This document shows positions 45,601-54,400 of a DNA stretch of 64,000 nt, in pieces (the first letter of the stretch is position 1; the number at the start of each line of letters is the position of its first letter). This stretch comes from Dryocosmus kuriphilus (lineage: Eukaryota > Arthropoda > Insecta > Hymenoptera > Cynipidae): assembly GCA_038277395.1 (NCBI GenBank), contig CM076190.1, positions 231,728,082-231,792,081 of the forward strand, in the 5' to 3' direction. The notes under the pieces are model-generated. The model ran no database searches. It was not told the DNA's origin and saw only the letters and a program-made list of their open reading frames with translations. The position numbers and the translations under genes are program-made.

Positions 45601-48600
45601 TATGTATACTGCTGTGTTTACAGCTTCAGCCCACAGGAAATGTGGCATATCTTTGGCACGTAGCATTGACCTGGTACTCTCAATTATGGTGCGGTTATCT
45701 CTTTCTGAGCTATCGTTCTACTCAGGAGTGTTCGTTGCGATAATCCTAAGCTGGATGCCTCTATGAATAACATAATCCTCCATTTTTTTGTTTATGTATT
45801 CTCGAATGTTTTCAAATCGTAGCACCTTAGTCCTTCGATTGAATATATTTGATACCATGAGCTCGTATTCTTTAAAGTAATGAAACACTTCTGCTTTATG
45901 CCGCATAAAATAAACACATAGGAAACCAGAGTTATTATCTTTGAAGTTAACGTATAATCGGGCTCCTCCCAAGGCCTCTTTTCATATCGGACCAACAACA
46001 TCGCCATGTATAAATTCTGCGGGTCGCGAATTTCTTCTGGTTGTTTGGTTCTTAAACGGAAGTCGATGAGCTTTTCCAAATTGTCGTGCTTCATACAAAA
46101 ATGCCTCAGGCTTAGAGAAATTTACACCATCGACGAGCCCTTCATTCATCATTTCTTTCACCGTTGTTTGGTTCACATGACCAAGACGCTCATGCCAAAT
46201 ATTTAGATTGCTATTGATGGTTGCATTTACTTCACCGACAACTATAGATTTTAATAATTGTCGATATATGTTATTACCTTGATTGATACCTCTTGGCATT
46301 ACCTGATTTCCTATCAGAACCTCGACGGCGTTGTACGTGAACTTCACGACCAGACTTCTTTTTGTGCATACACCCACTGAGAATAAACTTTCTAAAACTT
46401 GGCACGTATTACATATTTTTAAGATTTCCGCTGCACCAAACATCATCAATTAGCCTTTTCGCCTTAACTGTTCTAATTTCTTTCACATCACATATTCCGT
46501 TATGACCTGATTCAACGTATCCATCCTTGAGTGGTGTAAAAGGTAGGCACTAATAGCGTACATAGATGAATTTGTTACTGGCATTATTTTTTCCGGCAAA
46601 ACACCGTTCGCAGTAAGAGCTTCGGTGTTACCATTACCTTGTTTATGCTGGCAGTTTTCTTCGTGATCCTTATCTTACCTTTCATTTACATTTCTTCGAT
46701 TTCGGCAATTCTTGATTAAATGACCTTTCTAGTGACAATAGAAACACTCTCTGTTTTCAGTTTTTTCAGGCACGCCTTTGCTTTTTGATGTTTGGCCACA
46801 TTTTGACATTTTTTTTCTATAATTCAAACTCGCTGTAGCAAGTGCGATTGCAACTTCGTCATTTGCTGTTGGGCGCGATTCCTCCTCCAACCAACATTCG
46901 AATAAACTATTCAGAGTCTACAGTGCTGGATCAACACTATCCTATGCAGTTACTAAAGCGTTATATCTTGAAGGCAGACTTCCGTGGACTTTTGCCATTA
47001 TGGCGACATCCGACACTTGTTCGCCGAGATCTTTGGGTTGCCGTGCCATGCTTTCTATCTTTGTGACATGCTAAGACACCGAGTCATTTGTTGCCATGCG
47101 TTACTCGTGAAACTTCTACATCAACATGAGTTTGTTGGACGCAGATCCTTGTTCATGTATTGTAGATAATTTTGTCCACATTTTAGCCGCTGAAGCACGC
47201 GTTATCAGATATTCAAGTTGTGAATATTCCATTGCCGAGGAAATTATAAATACGGCTTTTAAATTTTCTTTCGACCAATCTGACCACGTAGGATCAGTTC
47301 TACGGGGTTCAACTATTGTGCCATCAACAGTTTCTTTTAATCCATGCACGGTAAATATCGCGTTCATCTAGAACTTCCATAAAGTGAAGTTCGTTCCGTG
47401 AAACTTGGTCAAATTTTTGGTATTTAGCGGATCCGACATTTTCTAACCTCGCACGCGCACGCACAGACTGACTGGAATGCGAAGCAAAGTCTTAAGATCG
47501 ACAGTCGAACAAAGGCAGCATGGCGCTGTTGCTAAGCGCGCTTCGGAATGCTACCGACCGGTCGATTTACTTGTCCGTTTTTCTTCCCAGAGTTAATATT
47601 ATTACGAACTGGGTGTCTGGGCCCATAACCTGTTAAAATAACAGGGTTGTAAACACTATTATGAGGGTGAAGGTCGGAAGCAGACTGAGAATAAAGTAAA
47701 TATATGCGATTTAATTTGAACGTGACATCAGCCTCATATGAGATGCAGACTAGAACTGATTCGTATCGGATCATGAGGCGAGTCGCTCGCACATATATGT
47801 ATATATGAGTAGATGCCGCCAGTTTTGCCTAGCAAGTAAATACGAAGAGACATATTCTAACAATTCCTCGTGTCCTAAAGTTTCCGTTTATTTGTTGCAA
47901 AGCGTCGACTTTGAGACTTGAAAGCCATTCGACATCAAAGGTGATATCTACCCTCGATAAAGTGGTCGCTGACTCTTTTCCTGACACCACATCAATTTCA
48001 TTCTGAACGTCAACCGCGTCTATTTCGATGTCTCGTGTCCAAAAAAACCTTTTCCATGAACTTCTTGGCAAATAATATTTAATAGGCTCACAGTTTAATA
48101 CAATTTAATATTTGTAAGTAATCCTTTTTCAAAATGTTTTAATAAATAATGGCTTTCATTTCCTTACACGATCAAATGGTGAAGAAGAGTGCTACGAGCT
48201 ACAGGATAATGATCTCGTGTTACACCCCAATGAAATACCTAAGTCAAAATATTGGAAAGGGTTTTATATTCACCCTCAAATAGACACACATGCACTACCT
48301 AGTATTGCAGGTAATTTAAAAACTATAATACAATCTAAAACAAAAATATTATAAGGGCATATTTTATGCGGCATTATTAACTAAAGGGCAGTGTTGAAAA
48401 ATTTTAACAACAAAGAAAAACCCTGAGCTTTTCATTATTATTCAAAAATTGGACAAAAAATTAACTTTCAATCAAAATTTTTGAATCTGTCATTAAGAGA
48501 ATTGATACGTCCCTTATGAAAAAGAAAAATATGTAAGGTTTGGACCTGATACTTTTTTCGAGAGAAAGAATTGGATTTCCAATATTTATTCGCGAAAAAA

Positions 48601-49600
48601 GCTGCTGGATCGAATACTAACCACTACTTCCTTTGTATAATGTTTTCAAACAGATAAATGAATTTTCGATGGAATATATTTATATTTTCAAACACCACGA
48701 TTAATTTTAAAATATGTGGCTTAATTTAAAACAGAAGACTGCAAATCTTTCCCAAGTTAGACGAATTTTCAATCAATATATTTTAATTTTCCATCGAAAC
48801 GTAACATTTCCAAACAAATAAATTCAAGCAAATTTCAAACAAGTAAATGAATTTTTGTTGAAAAACTAGATATATTTTGAATCAAAAAAGTTAACTTTCA
48901 AAGAAATATTTCAATTTTTTATTAAAAACTACCAATTTTTACAAACTGTTTGAGTCTTCAGGGGGAAAAGAAAGAATTTTCCACGAACTCGTTGAATTCT
49001 CAACCGAAAAAGATGAATATTCAACAAAAAATCTAATGGTAGAATTTTTAAACAAGGATAGAAAATTGAACCTAGAATGGAATAGGTAAATTTTGAACAA
49101 AAAATAGTTGAATCTTCAACCAAGAAATATTTGCTTTCAACTAACATATTCGACTTCTTCATCAAAATATTTCAATTCTGCAAATTGAATTTTTAACACA
49201 CAAAAAATTCATGAAAAATGTAACATTTAAATTTTGAAAAAAAAGCTTAGCTTTGAAACGAAAATAGTAAAGTTCCCAATTTTTTAACAAAAATGTAATA
49301 GTTGAGATTTCAACCAAAGTATTTAAATTTTTAATTCAAGAAATGTTCATTTTTTAGAAAGACAAACATGAATTTTTAATGAAATAGTTTAATTTTAGCT
49401 AAGAAAGACACATTTAAACAAAATACGAATAGCTTAATTTTCAACTCAAAGAGACAGTTTTCTAACAACGATTTTGTTAAAATTTATTTGTTATAATTTG
49501 TTTAAGAAAACTGAAACCCAGGCTTGTAGCGTTTACCTTCTTTTTATAAAAAAGTCATTCAGGTGTGGGAAGCTTCAAATGTTTCGCAGAATTTTTGTAA
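36558..49600 (+). CDS. Unrecognised multi-exon gene with phase-1 introns
   Basis: At least five internal open exons lie in order on the plus strand (36558-36638, 40958-41038, 42514-42558, 42649-42762, 48170-48310), possibly ending at 49563-49600. All four clear acceptors read TTCTTACAG; donors are GTAACT, GTAAGT, GTGATG, GTAATT and GTAATT. Every exon enters and leaves in phase 1, so each is a frame-neutral module, and every junction yields a sense codon. The predicted product is hydrophilic, rich in Asp, Asn and Pro, with few cysteines; I do not recognise it. Introns have absorbed a Penelope-like palindrome, a solo LTR and a copia element. It could be a live host gene or one dying from insertions. 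Only transcript data could settle exon membership. Confidence 0.5.
37115..40010. repeat. Interrupted palindrome of Penelope-like sequence
   Basis: The left arm (about 37115-37494 continuing at 39309-39455) is inverted relative to the right arm (about 39565-40010). Paired landmarks: GAAGATATAAGCATTGG (37318) with CCAATGCTTATATCTTC (39858), AATTAAGCACA with TGTGCTTAATT, and CTTAGTGCATATATATCTTC (39399-39432) with GAAGACATATATGCACTAAG. The left arm is interrupted by a GC-rich block, 37495-39308. Confidence 0.7.
37495..39308. mobile_element. Probable solo LTR (1.8 kb) inserted in the palindrome's left arm
   Basis: A block of 1814 bases, much richer in G+C than its flanks, begins TGTAACGGGG and ends CATTGTTACA, so its ends form the 6-base inverted pair TGTAAC/GTTACA. 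The two flanks join into one continuous match to the right arm, showing that the block is an insertion. Flanks read GCAC and GGAC, at best a mutated 4-base target duplication. No coding motif is found inside; its frames are open by GC content only. Solo LTR is the simplest reading; a non-autonomous element is possible. Confidence 0.5.
40270..40640 (-). mobile_element. Penelope-like terminal fragment (tentative)
   Basis: The minus strand carries CCTTGATAATG...GCACCGAAACGGTG, TTTGTAATTGGTTTA and AACAAAGTAGAAAC, and the plus strand continues TTTGCTAGAAGCCCTTTCAA, TTGGTCCAAATTTGATCG and TTGGACGTTA. The same block set occurs at 3875-4205. It abuts the palindrome's right arm, so the palindrome plus this segment may be one rearranged element. 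Just upstream (40060-40200) is a degenerate AAAACCTCAAACACATC repeat. Confidence 0.4.
40958..41038 (+). CDS. Phase-1 gene exon (81 nt)
   Basis: Bounded by TTTTTCTTACAG and A|GTAAGT. Reads GPLLRISMRPKFLYDGRRNL then IYFNWD. Entry and exit are phase 1. Confidence 0.55.
41039..42513. other. Intron-like AT-rich stretch
   Basis: AT-rich sequence with many AAATCCTTT / TTTGAAAT short degenerate repeats. No further exon with flanking splice signals was seen. Confidence 0.5.
42514..42558 (+). CDS. Phase-1 gene micro-exon (45 nt)
   Basis: Acceptor TTTTTCTTACAG; reads KRTITIPNQDHLDN. The donor is ambiguous: G|GTGATG at 42559 keeps the downstream frame open, whereas the stronger-looking GTAATT at 42564 would lead to an immediate stop in the next exon, so the former is chosen. 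Confidence 0.45.
42649..42762 (+). CDS. Phase-1 gene exon (114 nt)
   Basis: Acceptor CTTTTCTTACAG, donor C|GTAATT. Reads PSVIDNLDPSDGDKIKNDQG then IVAVVRGGQILQSQPAN. If the donor is not used, translation stops five codons later at TAA 42777-42779, so this could also be a terminal exon. Confidence 0.55.
43070..43360. repeat. Inverted pair of a 90-bp module beside copia
   Basis: The reverse complement of about 43070-43155 and the forward strand of about 43268-43360 share GACTTTAGG, GTG.TTTCTACCC...ATA and GATT.T.TTCCTG.AAC. A third, plus-oriented relative lies at 47923-48010 across the copia element (GACTTTGAGACTTG, TGATATCTACCCTCGATAAAG, CTTTTCCTGACACC). Confidence 0.55.
43386..43605 (-). repeat. 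Copia 3' LTR
   Basis: Matches 47631-47862 with many substitutions and small indels, indicating an old insertion. Its outer end reads GAGTTAAAAT where the other LTR has TGTTAAAAT. Confidence 0.85.
43640..47400 (-). pseudogene. Copia polyprotein remnant
   Basis: Gag (47367-47116) has LEYLITRASAAKMWTKLSTI. The zinc knuckle near 46740 reads ECFYCH-stop-KGHLIKNC, a CCHC with a stop in place of a residue. Integrase (46449-45718) has WHERLGHVN, but the second zinc pair is lost (LYEARQFGKAH where CEACQ is typical), and GDVVGPI follows. RT (44689-44489) keeps CKLLKSLYGLKEASWCWN, but the YVDD box has become YVVED. RNase H and C-terminal sequence near 43640-43980 still reads FHFIRERYESKEI and TDFQLADML in pieces. 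Multiple stops and frameshifts; not functional. Confidence 0.9.
47617..47630 (-). other. Copia primer-binding site
   Basis: The minus strand reads GGTTATGGGCCCAG immediately after the 5' LTR, matching the internal initiator tRNA-Met fragment used as primer by copia elements. Confidence 0.75.
47631..47862 (-). repeat. Copia 5' LTR
   Basis: On the minus strand it begins TGTTAGAATATG and ends ATTTTAACA. It shares GAACGTGACATCAGCCTC, GAGATGCAG and GCACATATATGTA with the left LTR (plus-strand wording). Confidence 0.9.
47869..48071 (-). CDS. Unrecognised open segment next to copia
   Basis: The minus frame (RDIEIDAVDVQNEIDVVSGK then ESATTLSRVDITFDVEWLSS) is open for about 65 codons and contains the third copy of the 90-bp module. 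The two copies at 43.1-43.3 kb have stops in this frame. It might be an exon of an antisense gene or a repeat with a fortuitous frame; no start or splice signal is convincing. Confidence 0.25.
48170..48310 (+). CDS. Phase-1 gene exon (about 141 nt), acceptor altered
   Basis: The frame SNGEEECYELQDNDLVLHPN, then EIPKSKYWKGFYIHPQIDTH and ALPSIA, ends at G|GTAATT. The expected acceptor position reads TTTCCTTACAC, with C in place of the final G; an AG at 48183-48184 gives a shorter exon in the same phase. It lies 3' of the copia insertion. Confidence 0.45.
48311..49562. repeat. Degenerate AT-rich short repeats
   Basis: Motifs of the form TTGAATTTTCAACAAAAAAT and TTTTTAACCAAAAA recur dozens of times in both strands with high divergence. 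Similar motifs occur at 10740-10980, 15560-15660 and 31430-31760. Confidence 0.6.
49563..49600 (+). CDS. Possible terminal exon of the phase-1 gene
   Basis: After an acceptor GTCATTCAG the phase-1 frame reads VGSFKCFAEFL and stops at TAA 49598-49600. Very short, so chance is a serious alternative. Confidence 0.2.
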
Positions 49601-49769
49601 GCTAAACGAAACAACATTTTTAGACACAGAGGCGAAAGAAAATAGATGAAAAGTTACATTTTTAAGATACTCATTCAAAATTCATGCTAATATTAATTTT
49701 AAGTCTTTACAATTTCGTGATCCTTCAGCAAACTGAATAAGATATTAAAACAGAATTCTAGGAAAAGTT

Positions 49770-50147
49770 TGTAGAGCATGGGATCTCACCGGGGAAGGGA
49801 GAGGATGTGGACGCCAAGATCAGGTTAAACACAATGAAAAAGACAAGGTTATATAAAAGACATGTATTTCCACTTACTACAAGTCGACCAACCTAGAGAC
49901 CACAGTCTGGGAATGTGATGATACTCAACTACAACTTGCGTCCAATACAAGTAACTGGCTAAAGAGCCGAAAAGAGACCAAGACTAGACTGAGTGACTGT
50001 CTACTGACTACTCACGACTGACTGACTACTGACTGCCCGAGCGACGCGAGCCGCCGCCAGCCACACGCACGGGATCCCTCGTGGATTCCCGGGCGGGTTC
50101 GGCGCAGGGTCCCGTCGCTCGGGCATCCATGTAACATTTATGTCACA
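49770..50147 (-). repeat. Gypsy 3' LTR
   Basis: Identical to 58577-58954 throughout its 378 bases on direct reading; flanked on its outer side by AGTT. Confidence 0.95.
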
Positions 50148-50166
50148 CCCCCCCCCCCCCCCCCCC
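50148..50166 (-). other. Gypsy polypurine tract (19 G)
   Basis: The minus strand carries an unbroken run of 19 G directly before the 3' LTR, the expected position of the plus-strand primer. Confidence 0.85.
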
Positions 50167-50183
50167 TCTAATGGGGTTCGGGT

Positions 50184-50840
50184 TTATCCCCCGAATTTAA
50201 AAATAAATCGACATGTCTTCCTCTTCCTCCTCAGTTCCTTCCTATACTCTTCCCATTCCTTTCTTGCTTCTTCCCTTGCCCTTCTCCACTCCTCTTCTGC
50301 CCTCTTGGCCTCTTCCTTCCTTCTTTCCTCCTCCTCTTCTTCTTCCTTTTTCCTCTTCTCTATTACCTTCCTCCGACTTTCTTCCCTTTCCCACTCGATC
50401 TTCTCTTCCCTTTCCTTTTCCTCTCTCCTTGCTTCTTCCTTTATTTTTTCCGCTCTTTCCTCGAACTCTCTCTTGACTTCGAGGGAGTGTTGTCTGGACC
50501 TCTCCTCGAATTCAAGGGTGAGCTCGAATAACCTCTCTTTCATTCCTTTCACCCTTTCCATTTCCTCCTCTGCCGTCTCCCTCCCTTCCTCCTCCTCCTC
50601 CTCCGATTCTGGTTGAGGTGATGATGCTGGTGGTGTCGGCGGTGCTGGTGGTGTTGGTGGTGTGGGTGGTGGTGGTGGTGTTCCCAGCATTTGTCGGACG
50701 TGACGGTGGGGATGATATGGGATGTCTCCCTCCGCCACGCCCGACCTCCTCAACTTGAGCCACTTCAGCGCCCGGCATCTGCTGGCGTGAGCTGTCAGGG
50801 TTTCCCCCAACAGCTCAGTTTGGCAAAAGTGGCACCTCAT
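50184..50840 (-). CDS. Gypsy accessory ORF B, zinc finger plus coiled coil (218 aa)
   Basis: Begins with a finger at C3, C6, H18 and C22, with the same C-X2-C-X11-H-X3-C spacing as ORF A. Then a basic patch (ALKWLKLRRSG), a Pro-rich tract at about 54-75, an acidic run (ESEEEEEEGRE) and a long Glu/Arg/Lys helix from about residue 90 to 212 with heptad character, ending RFIFKFGG. It ends 17 bases before the polypurine tract. TTTCCAG|G (AG at 50851-50850) lies just before its ATG and CCAG|GTAAGA (50982/50981) just after ORF A, so a 132-base intron could be removed between them. Function unknown; the coiled coil suggests oligomerisation. Confidence 0.75.
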   Translation of the reverse strand: MRCHFCQTELLGETLTAHASRCRALKWLKLRRSGVAEGDIPYHPHRHVRQMLGTPPPPPTPPTPPAPPTPPASSPQPESEEEEEEGRETAEEEMERVKGMKERLFELTLEFEERSRQHSLEVKREFEERAEKIKEEARREEKEREEKIEWEREESRRKVIEKRKKEEEEEEERRKEEAKRAEEEWRRAREEARKEWEEYRKELRRKRKTCRFIFKFGG

Positions 50841-50995
50841 ACTGTTAACCTGGAAATTAATTACACACTGTTTCCTGTCCTGGAGTCTTTAGTTTTGGAG
50901 TTTGTCCGATTTGCATATCGCATCTCCCCCGCCTTTTTGCCATTCAATAATAAAAAAGAAAAAACCTAAAATTTATCTTACCTGGTTATACAATT

Positions 50996-51355
50996 TTATT
51001 CCTGTTCTAAGCCTGTTACGGTTTCCTGGTCTATTATTATTTCTAATTCATATTCCTCCTCCCTATCCCTTGCGTTACCTTTTTCCAGTATTTCCATGTT
51101 CAAGAGTTTCCTTATCTTTTTATTAATGAGTTCCCACTCCCCCTGTATATAAGTCTGTCTTTCCGGGTCTGGAGTCGTGAAGTTATTCTTTAACCTGTAT
51201 GGTCTGTCATTACAGAATGAATCGTGTATAACGTAAATAATTCTAGGTATTAATTTTTTACAAAATCGGCATTGGAGTCCGTCTTGGATTTCCCCAACCC
51301 TGCTTTCCAGAACTGAGATTGCCTCTTCTAATTTTGTTTCCCAGTTATCCTCCAT
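50996..51355 (-). CDS. Gypsy accessory ORF A, C2HC zinc-finger protein (119 aa)
   Basis: Lies 48 bases after pol. The first 27 residues are a helical acidic segment (NWETKLEEAISVLESRVGEI). A finger with C29, C32, H44 and C48 follows (C-X2-C-X11-H-X3-C), then YRLKNNFTTPDPERQTYIQG and an acidic tail ending GLEQE. No signal peptide, transmembrane segment or other envelope feature is present, although it occupies the env position. A strong acceptor (T-run then AACAG|G, AG at 51373-51372) lies 16 bases before its ATG, suggesting expression from a spliced subgenomic RNA. Function unknown; nucleic-acid binding is inference. Confidence 0.75.
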   Translation of the reverse strand: MEDNWETKLEEAISVLESRVGEIQDGLQCRFCKKLIPRIIYVIHDSFCNDRPYRLKNNFTTPDPERQTYIQGEWELINKKIRKLLNMEILEKGNARDREEEYELEIIIDQETVTGLEQE

Positions 51356-51402
51356 TTTTATATATATATACCTGTTAAAAAAAAAAATTCTAAATCTATT
51401 AT

Positions 51403-54400
51403 TTATACTTCATTACTATTATCTACGGTTTCTAATTTTAAATCGTTAACATTGTATTCCCCTATGTTTTTTCCTTTAAGGTTTTTTAATTCATAAATCG
51501 TAGGAGATACCTTTTTCTTAATTATAAATGGACCTTCATATTGGTCAAAAAGTTTCCCTGCCTTCTTATCTGCTTTGTTAGATAGTTTGGTGACCTTTTT
51601 TAAAACCCTATCTCCCTTTTTGAATTCTATTTCCCTTCTCCTTAAATTATACCTGTTAGCCTGTTTATTGTTTGCCTGATCCAAATTCTTTTGGACTTCC
51701 TCCTTTATTACCTGTAGACGTCTTAACCTATCTGTCCATTTATCTACACTTTGGAATTCAATTTCGTTATCTGGTTCCAGTTCTTTTTTCAACGACTGGA
51801 GTGGTTCTAGTTCGCGACCTAGATTTAAAAATGCTGGGGTGAATTGTGTCGTTGCATTTTTACTGGTATTAATCGCGAATTGTAGATCATCTATATTTTC
51901 GTCCCATGTAGAATGATCGTTTTCTAGGTAAGCTTTGATTATTTGCTTAATCGTTCTATTGTACCTTTCGGTGGGATTTGCTTGGGGGTAGTATTTGGGG
52001 GTCTTGCTATGCCTTATACCGAATTTTTCTGTTAATTCGCGAATGGTTTTGTTTACAAATTCTGTGCCCTTGTCCGTGTGGAGAATTCGCGGTGTTCCCC
52101 AGCGAGAAATGACACGTTTGTGGAATTCGGATTCTATTATCCTCCCGGTTGCCTTCTTGATTGGGATAATTTCCACCCATTTAGTGAAAATATCAACGAA
52201 AACTAAAATATACTGGTTTCTCCCTTTTTTCGATGTTGGTAGTGGTCCCATGATGTCTGCAGCAACCATGGTCCACGGTTCTTCTATTATTCTTTTTCCT
52301 ATTAACCCTATTTTCGCCTGGTTACCCGGTTTCGTTCTTTGACATACCATACAGTTTTTCACGTATTTGATTATCTCCGAATACATCCCTGGCCAGAAGT
52401 AGTACTCGGAAATTCTCGCGTGTGTCTTTTCGGAGCCTAAATGTCCCGCTTGTGTACTGTCATGATTTTCTTTAAGAACTTGGTCTCGTAACTTTTTTGG
52501 TACGACGAGTTTCCATGGGTCAGAGTCTGGTAAAAGTGTGGATTTTAGGGGATCCGTTCTATAAAAGTATAGTTGAGAGTCTCTAATTCTCCAATTTTCG
52601 TGTTCTTCCGGGTGTTTTTTAATTTGTCTGATTTTCGCGGAGTACCATTCGTCCGTCTGGTCGTTCGAGTTCGTTTTCGGTTTTTGTGTGCTGCTTGCTA
52701 ACGCGAACGCGGCCTCGTTTGTTGCTTCTTTAGACCTAGATAGGGCGTCCGGCACTACGTTTGAGCTACCCTTTCGATATACGATCTCATAATCGTATTC
52801 TAAGAGTTCTAATGCCCATCTGGCTAGTCTTCCAGTGGGGTTTTTGAGGTTATGGAGCCATTTGAGTGCCAAATGGTCCGTGAGTACTTTGAATTTATAG
52901 CCTTCTAGGTATGGTCTAAATTTCCTAATAGCCCAAACCACGGCTAAGCATTCTTTTTCCGATGCCGAATATCGGGTTTCCGCGTCGTTGAGGGCTCTAC
53001 TCGCGTAACCTATCACGTAATTTTTCCCTCCAATTGTTTGGGTGAGTACGGCTCCCAGACCTGTATTGCTTGCGTCTGTTTCAAGCTGAAAAGGTTCTGT
53101 AAAATTTGGACAAGTTAAAATTGCTGCTGATGTCAATAGATCTTTAATTTTTTGGAACGCTTCGTCTTGTTCCAAACCCCATTCCCATGCCTGTTTCTTT
53201 TTTAGCAATCTATTCAGGGGTTCGATTACTTCCGAAAAATTGGGTATGAATTTCCTATACCAACTAGTCATTCCTATTATTCTTTGTACCTGTTTAACAT
53301 TTTTTGGTTTAGGAAAATTAAGGATTGGCTTGATTTTGTCGTCATCTATCTGTAGACCTTTTTCATTTACTTTAAAACCGAGGTATCTTATTTCTGAACA
53401 TCCGAACTCACATTTATCTGGGCTGATTGTCAAACCAGCATTATTTAATTTATCCAACACGATTTTTAAATATTTCAGGTGATCCTCAAAATTTTCCGTG
53501 ACTACGATTATATCATCTAAATAGCAAAACACATTAGGCTTAAGATCTGGAGTTATTATTTTATCCATAAGCCTCTGGAATGTGGCTGGCGCATTTGTCA
53601 GCCCAAATGGCATCCTGTTAAACTCCAACATGCCCTTACCGGGTACTGTAAATGCTGTGATTGGTTTTGAATTTTCCTCTAAGGGGATTTGCAAGTATGC
53701 CAATTTCAAATCGATTTTTGAAATGAATCTTGCTGTTCTCAGGGTGTCTAAGATTTCAGTCATGAGTGGGATGGGATAAAGGTCCTTTTTGGTTATGTTA
53801 TTAACCTTGCGAAAATCTAGGCAAAATCTATACTCTCCATTCGGTTTCTTAATCATGACAATTGGATTCGACCAATCTGAGTGCGAATGCCTTATTATTC
53901 CCTGTTCTAACATTTTATCTACCTCCTTGCATATTTCCTGTCTTATTTTAGGGCTAACGTTGTAATATCGCTGTTTTATTGGGTCATGTCCCTCAACATC
54001 TATCCTGTGTTCTGTTAAATGTGTTGCTCTGTGTTCCTTTCCCTGGTAAATTTTTATTTTATCCTCCAATAATTTTTTTAGTTGGGTTTGTTGACTGTCA
54101 TTCAGTTCAACAATACCTTCACAAATTTCCGAAGAATGACTATTGTTTTCTTCAATTATTCCCGGATTATCCTGTATATTATTCAACAGAATTGCCCTAT
54201 TTTTAAAATTTATCCACTGGTTTCTGTTTTTATTTTCTACCCATTCTTTAACCTTTTCCGGTTCTTTGTTATTTTTATCGATCCTGCTATTCTTTTTCCT
54301 ATCATTATCCTGATCCTTTTTACTCCTAATTTTATCCGAATTCTTTTTCTTCCTGCTATTTCTAGTTCTAGGTGAGTCTTGGGTGTTTGTCTCGTCGTTA

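Larger units (their letters stand above)
43386..47862 (-). mobile_element. Ty1/copia retrotransposon, decayed, about 4.5 kb
   Basis: Two LTRs of about 220-232 bases, a tRNA-Met primer-binding site next to the right LTR (TGGGCCC core) and a polypurine tract next to the left LTR (CAATGGGTGGGAG on the minus strand) define orientation right to left. Gag, integrase and RT-RNase H remnants lie between. It sits in the presumed intron between the exons at 42762 and 48170. A clean 5-base target duplication was not found. Confidence 0.9.

Noticed and set aside
43380..47870. Target-site duplication for the copia element
   Set aside because: Sequences next to the LTR ends (GTTTG on the left, ATTCC on the right) do not match; the left LTR edge is mutated.
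48151..48290. Alternative plus frame beginning at an ATG near 48150
   Set aside because: It ends in a stop inside the exon, has no donor in phase, and competes with a frame that agrees in phase with the upstream exons.
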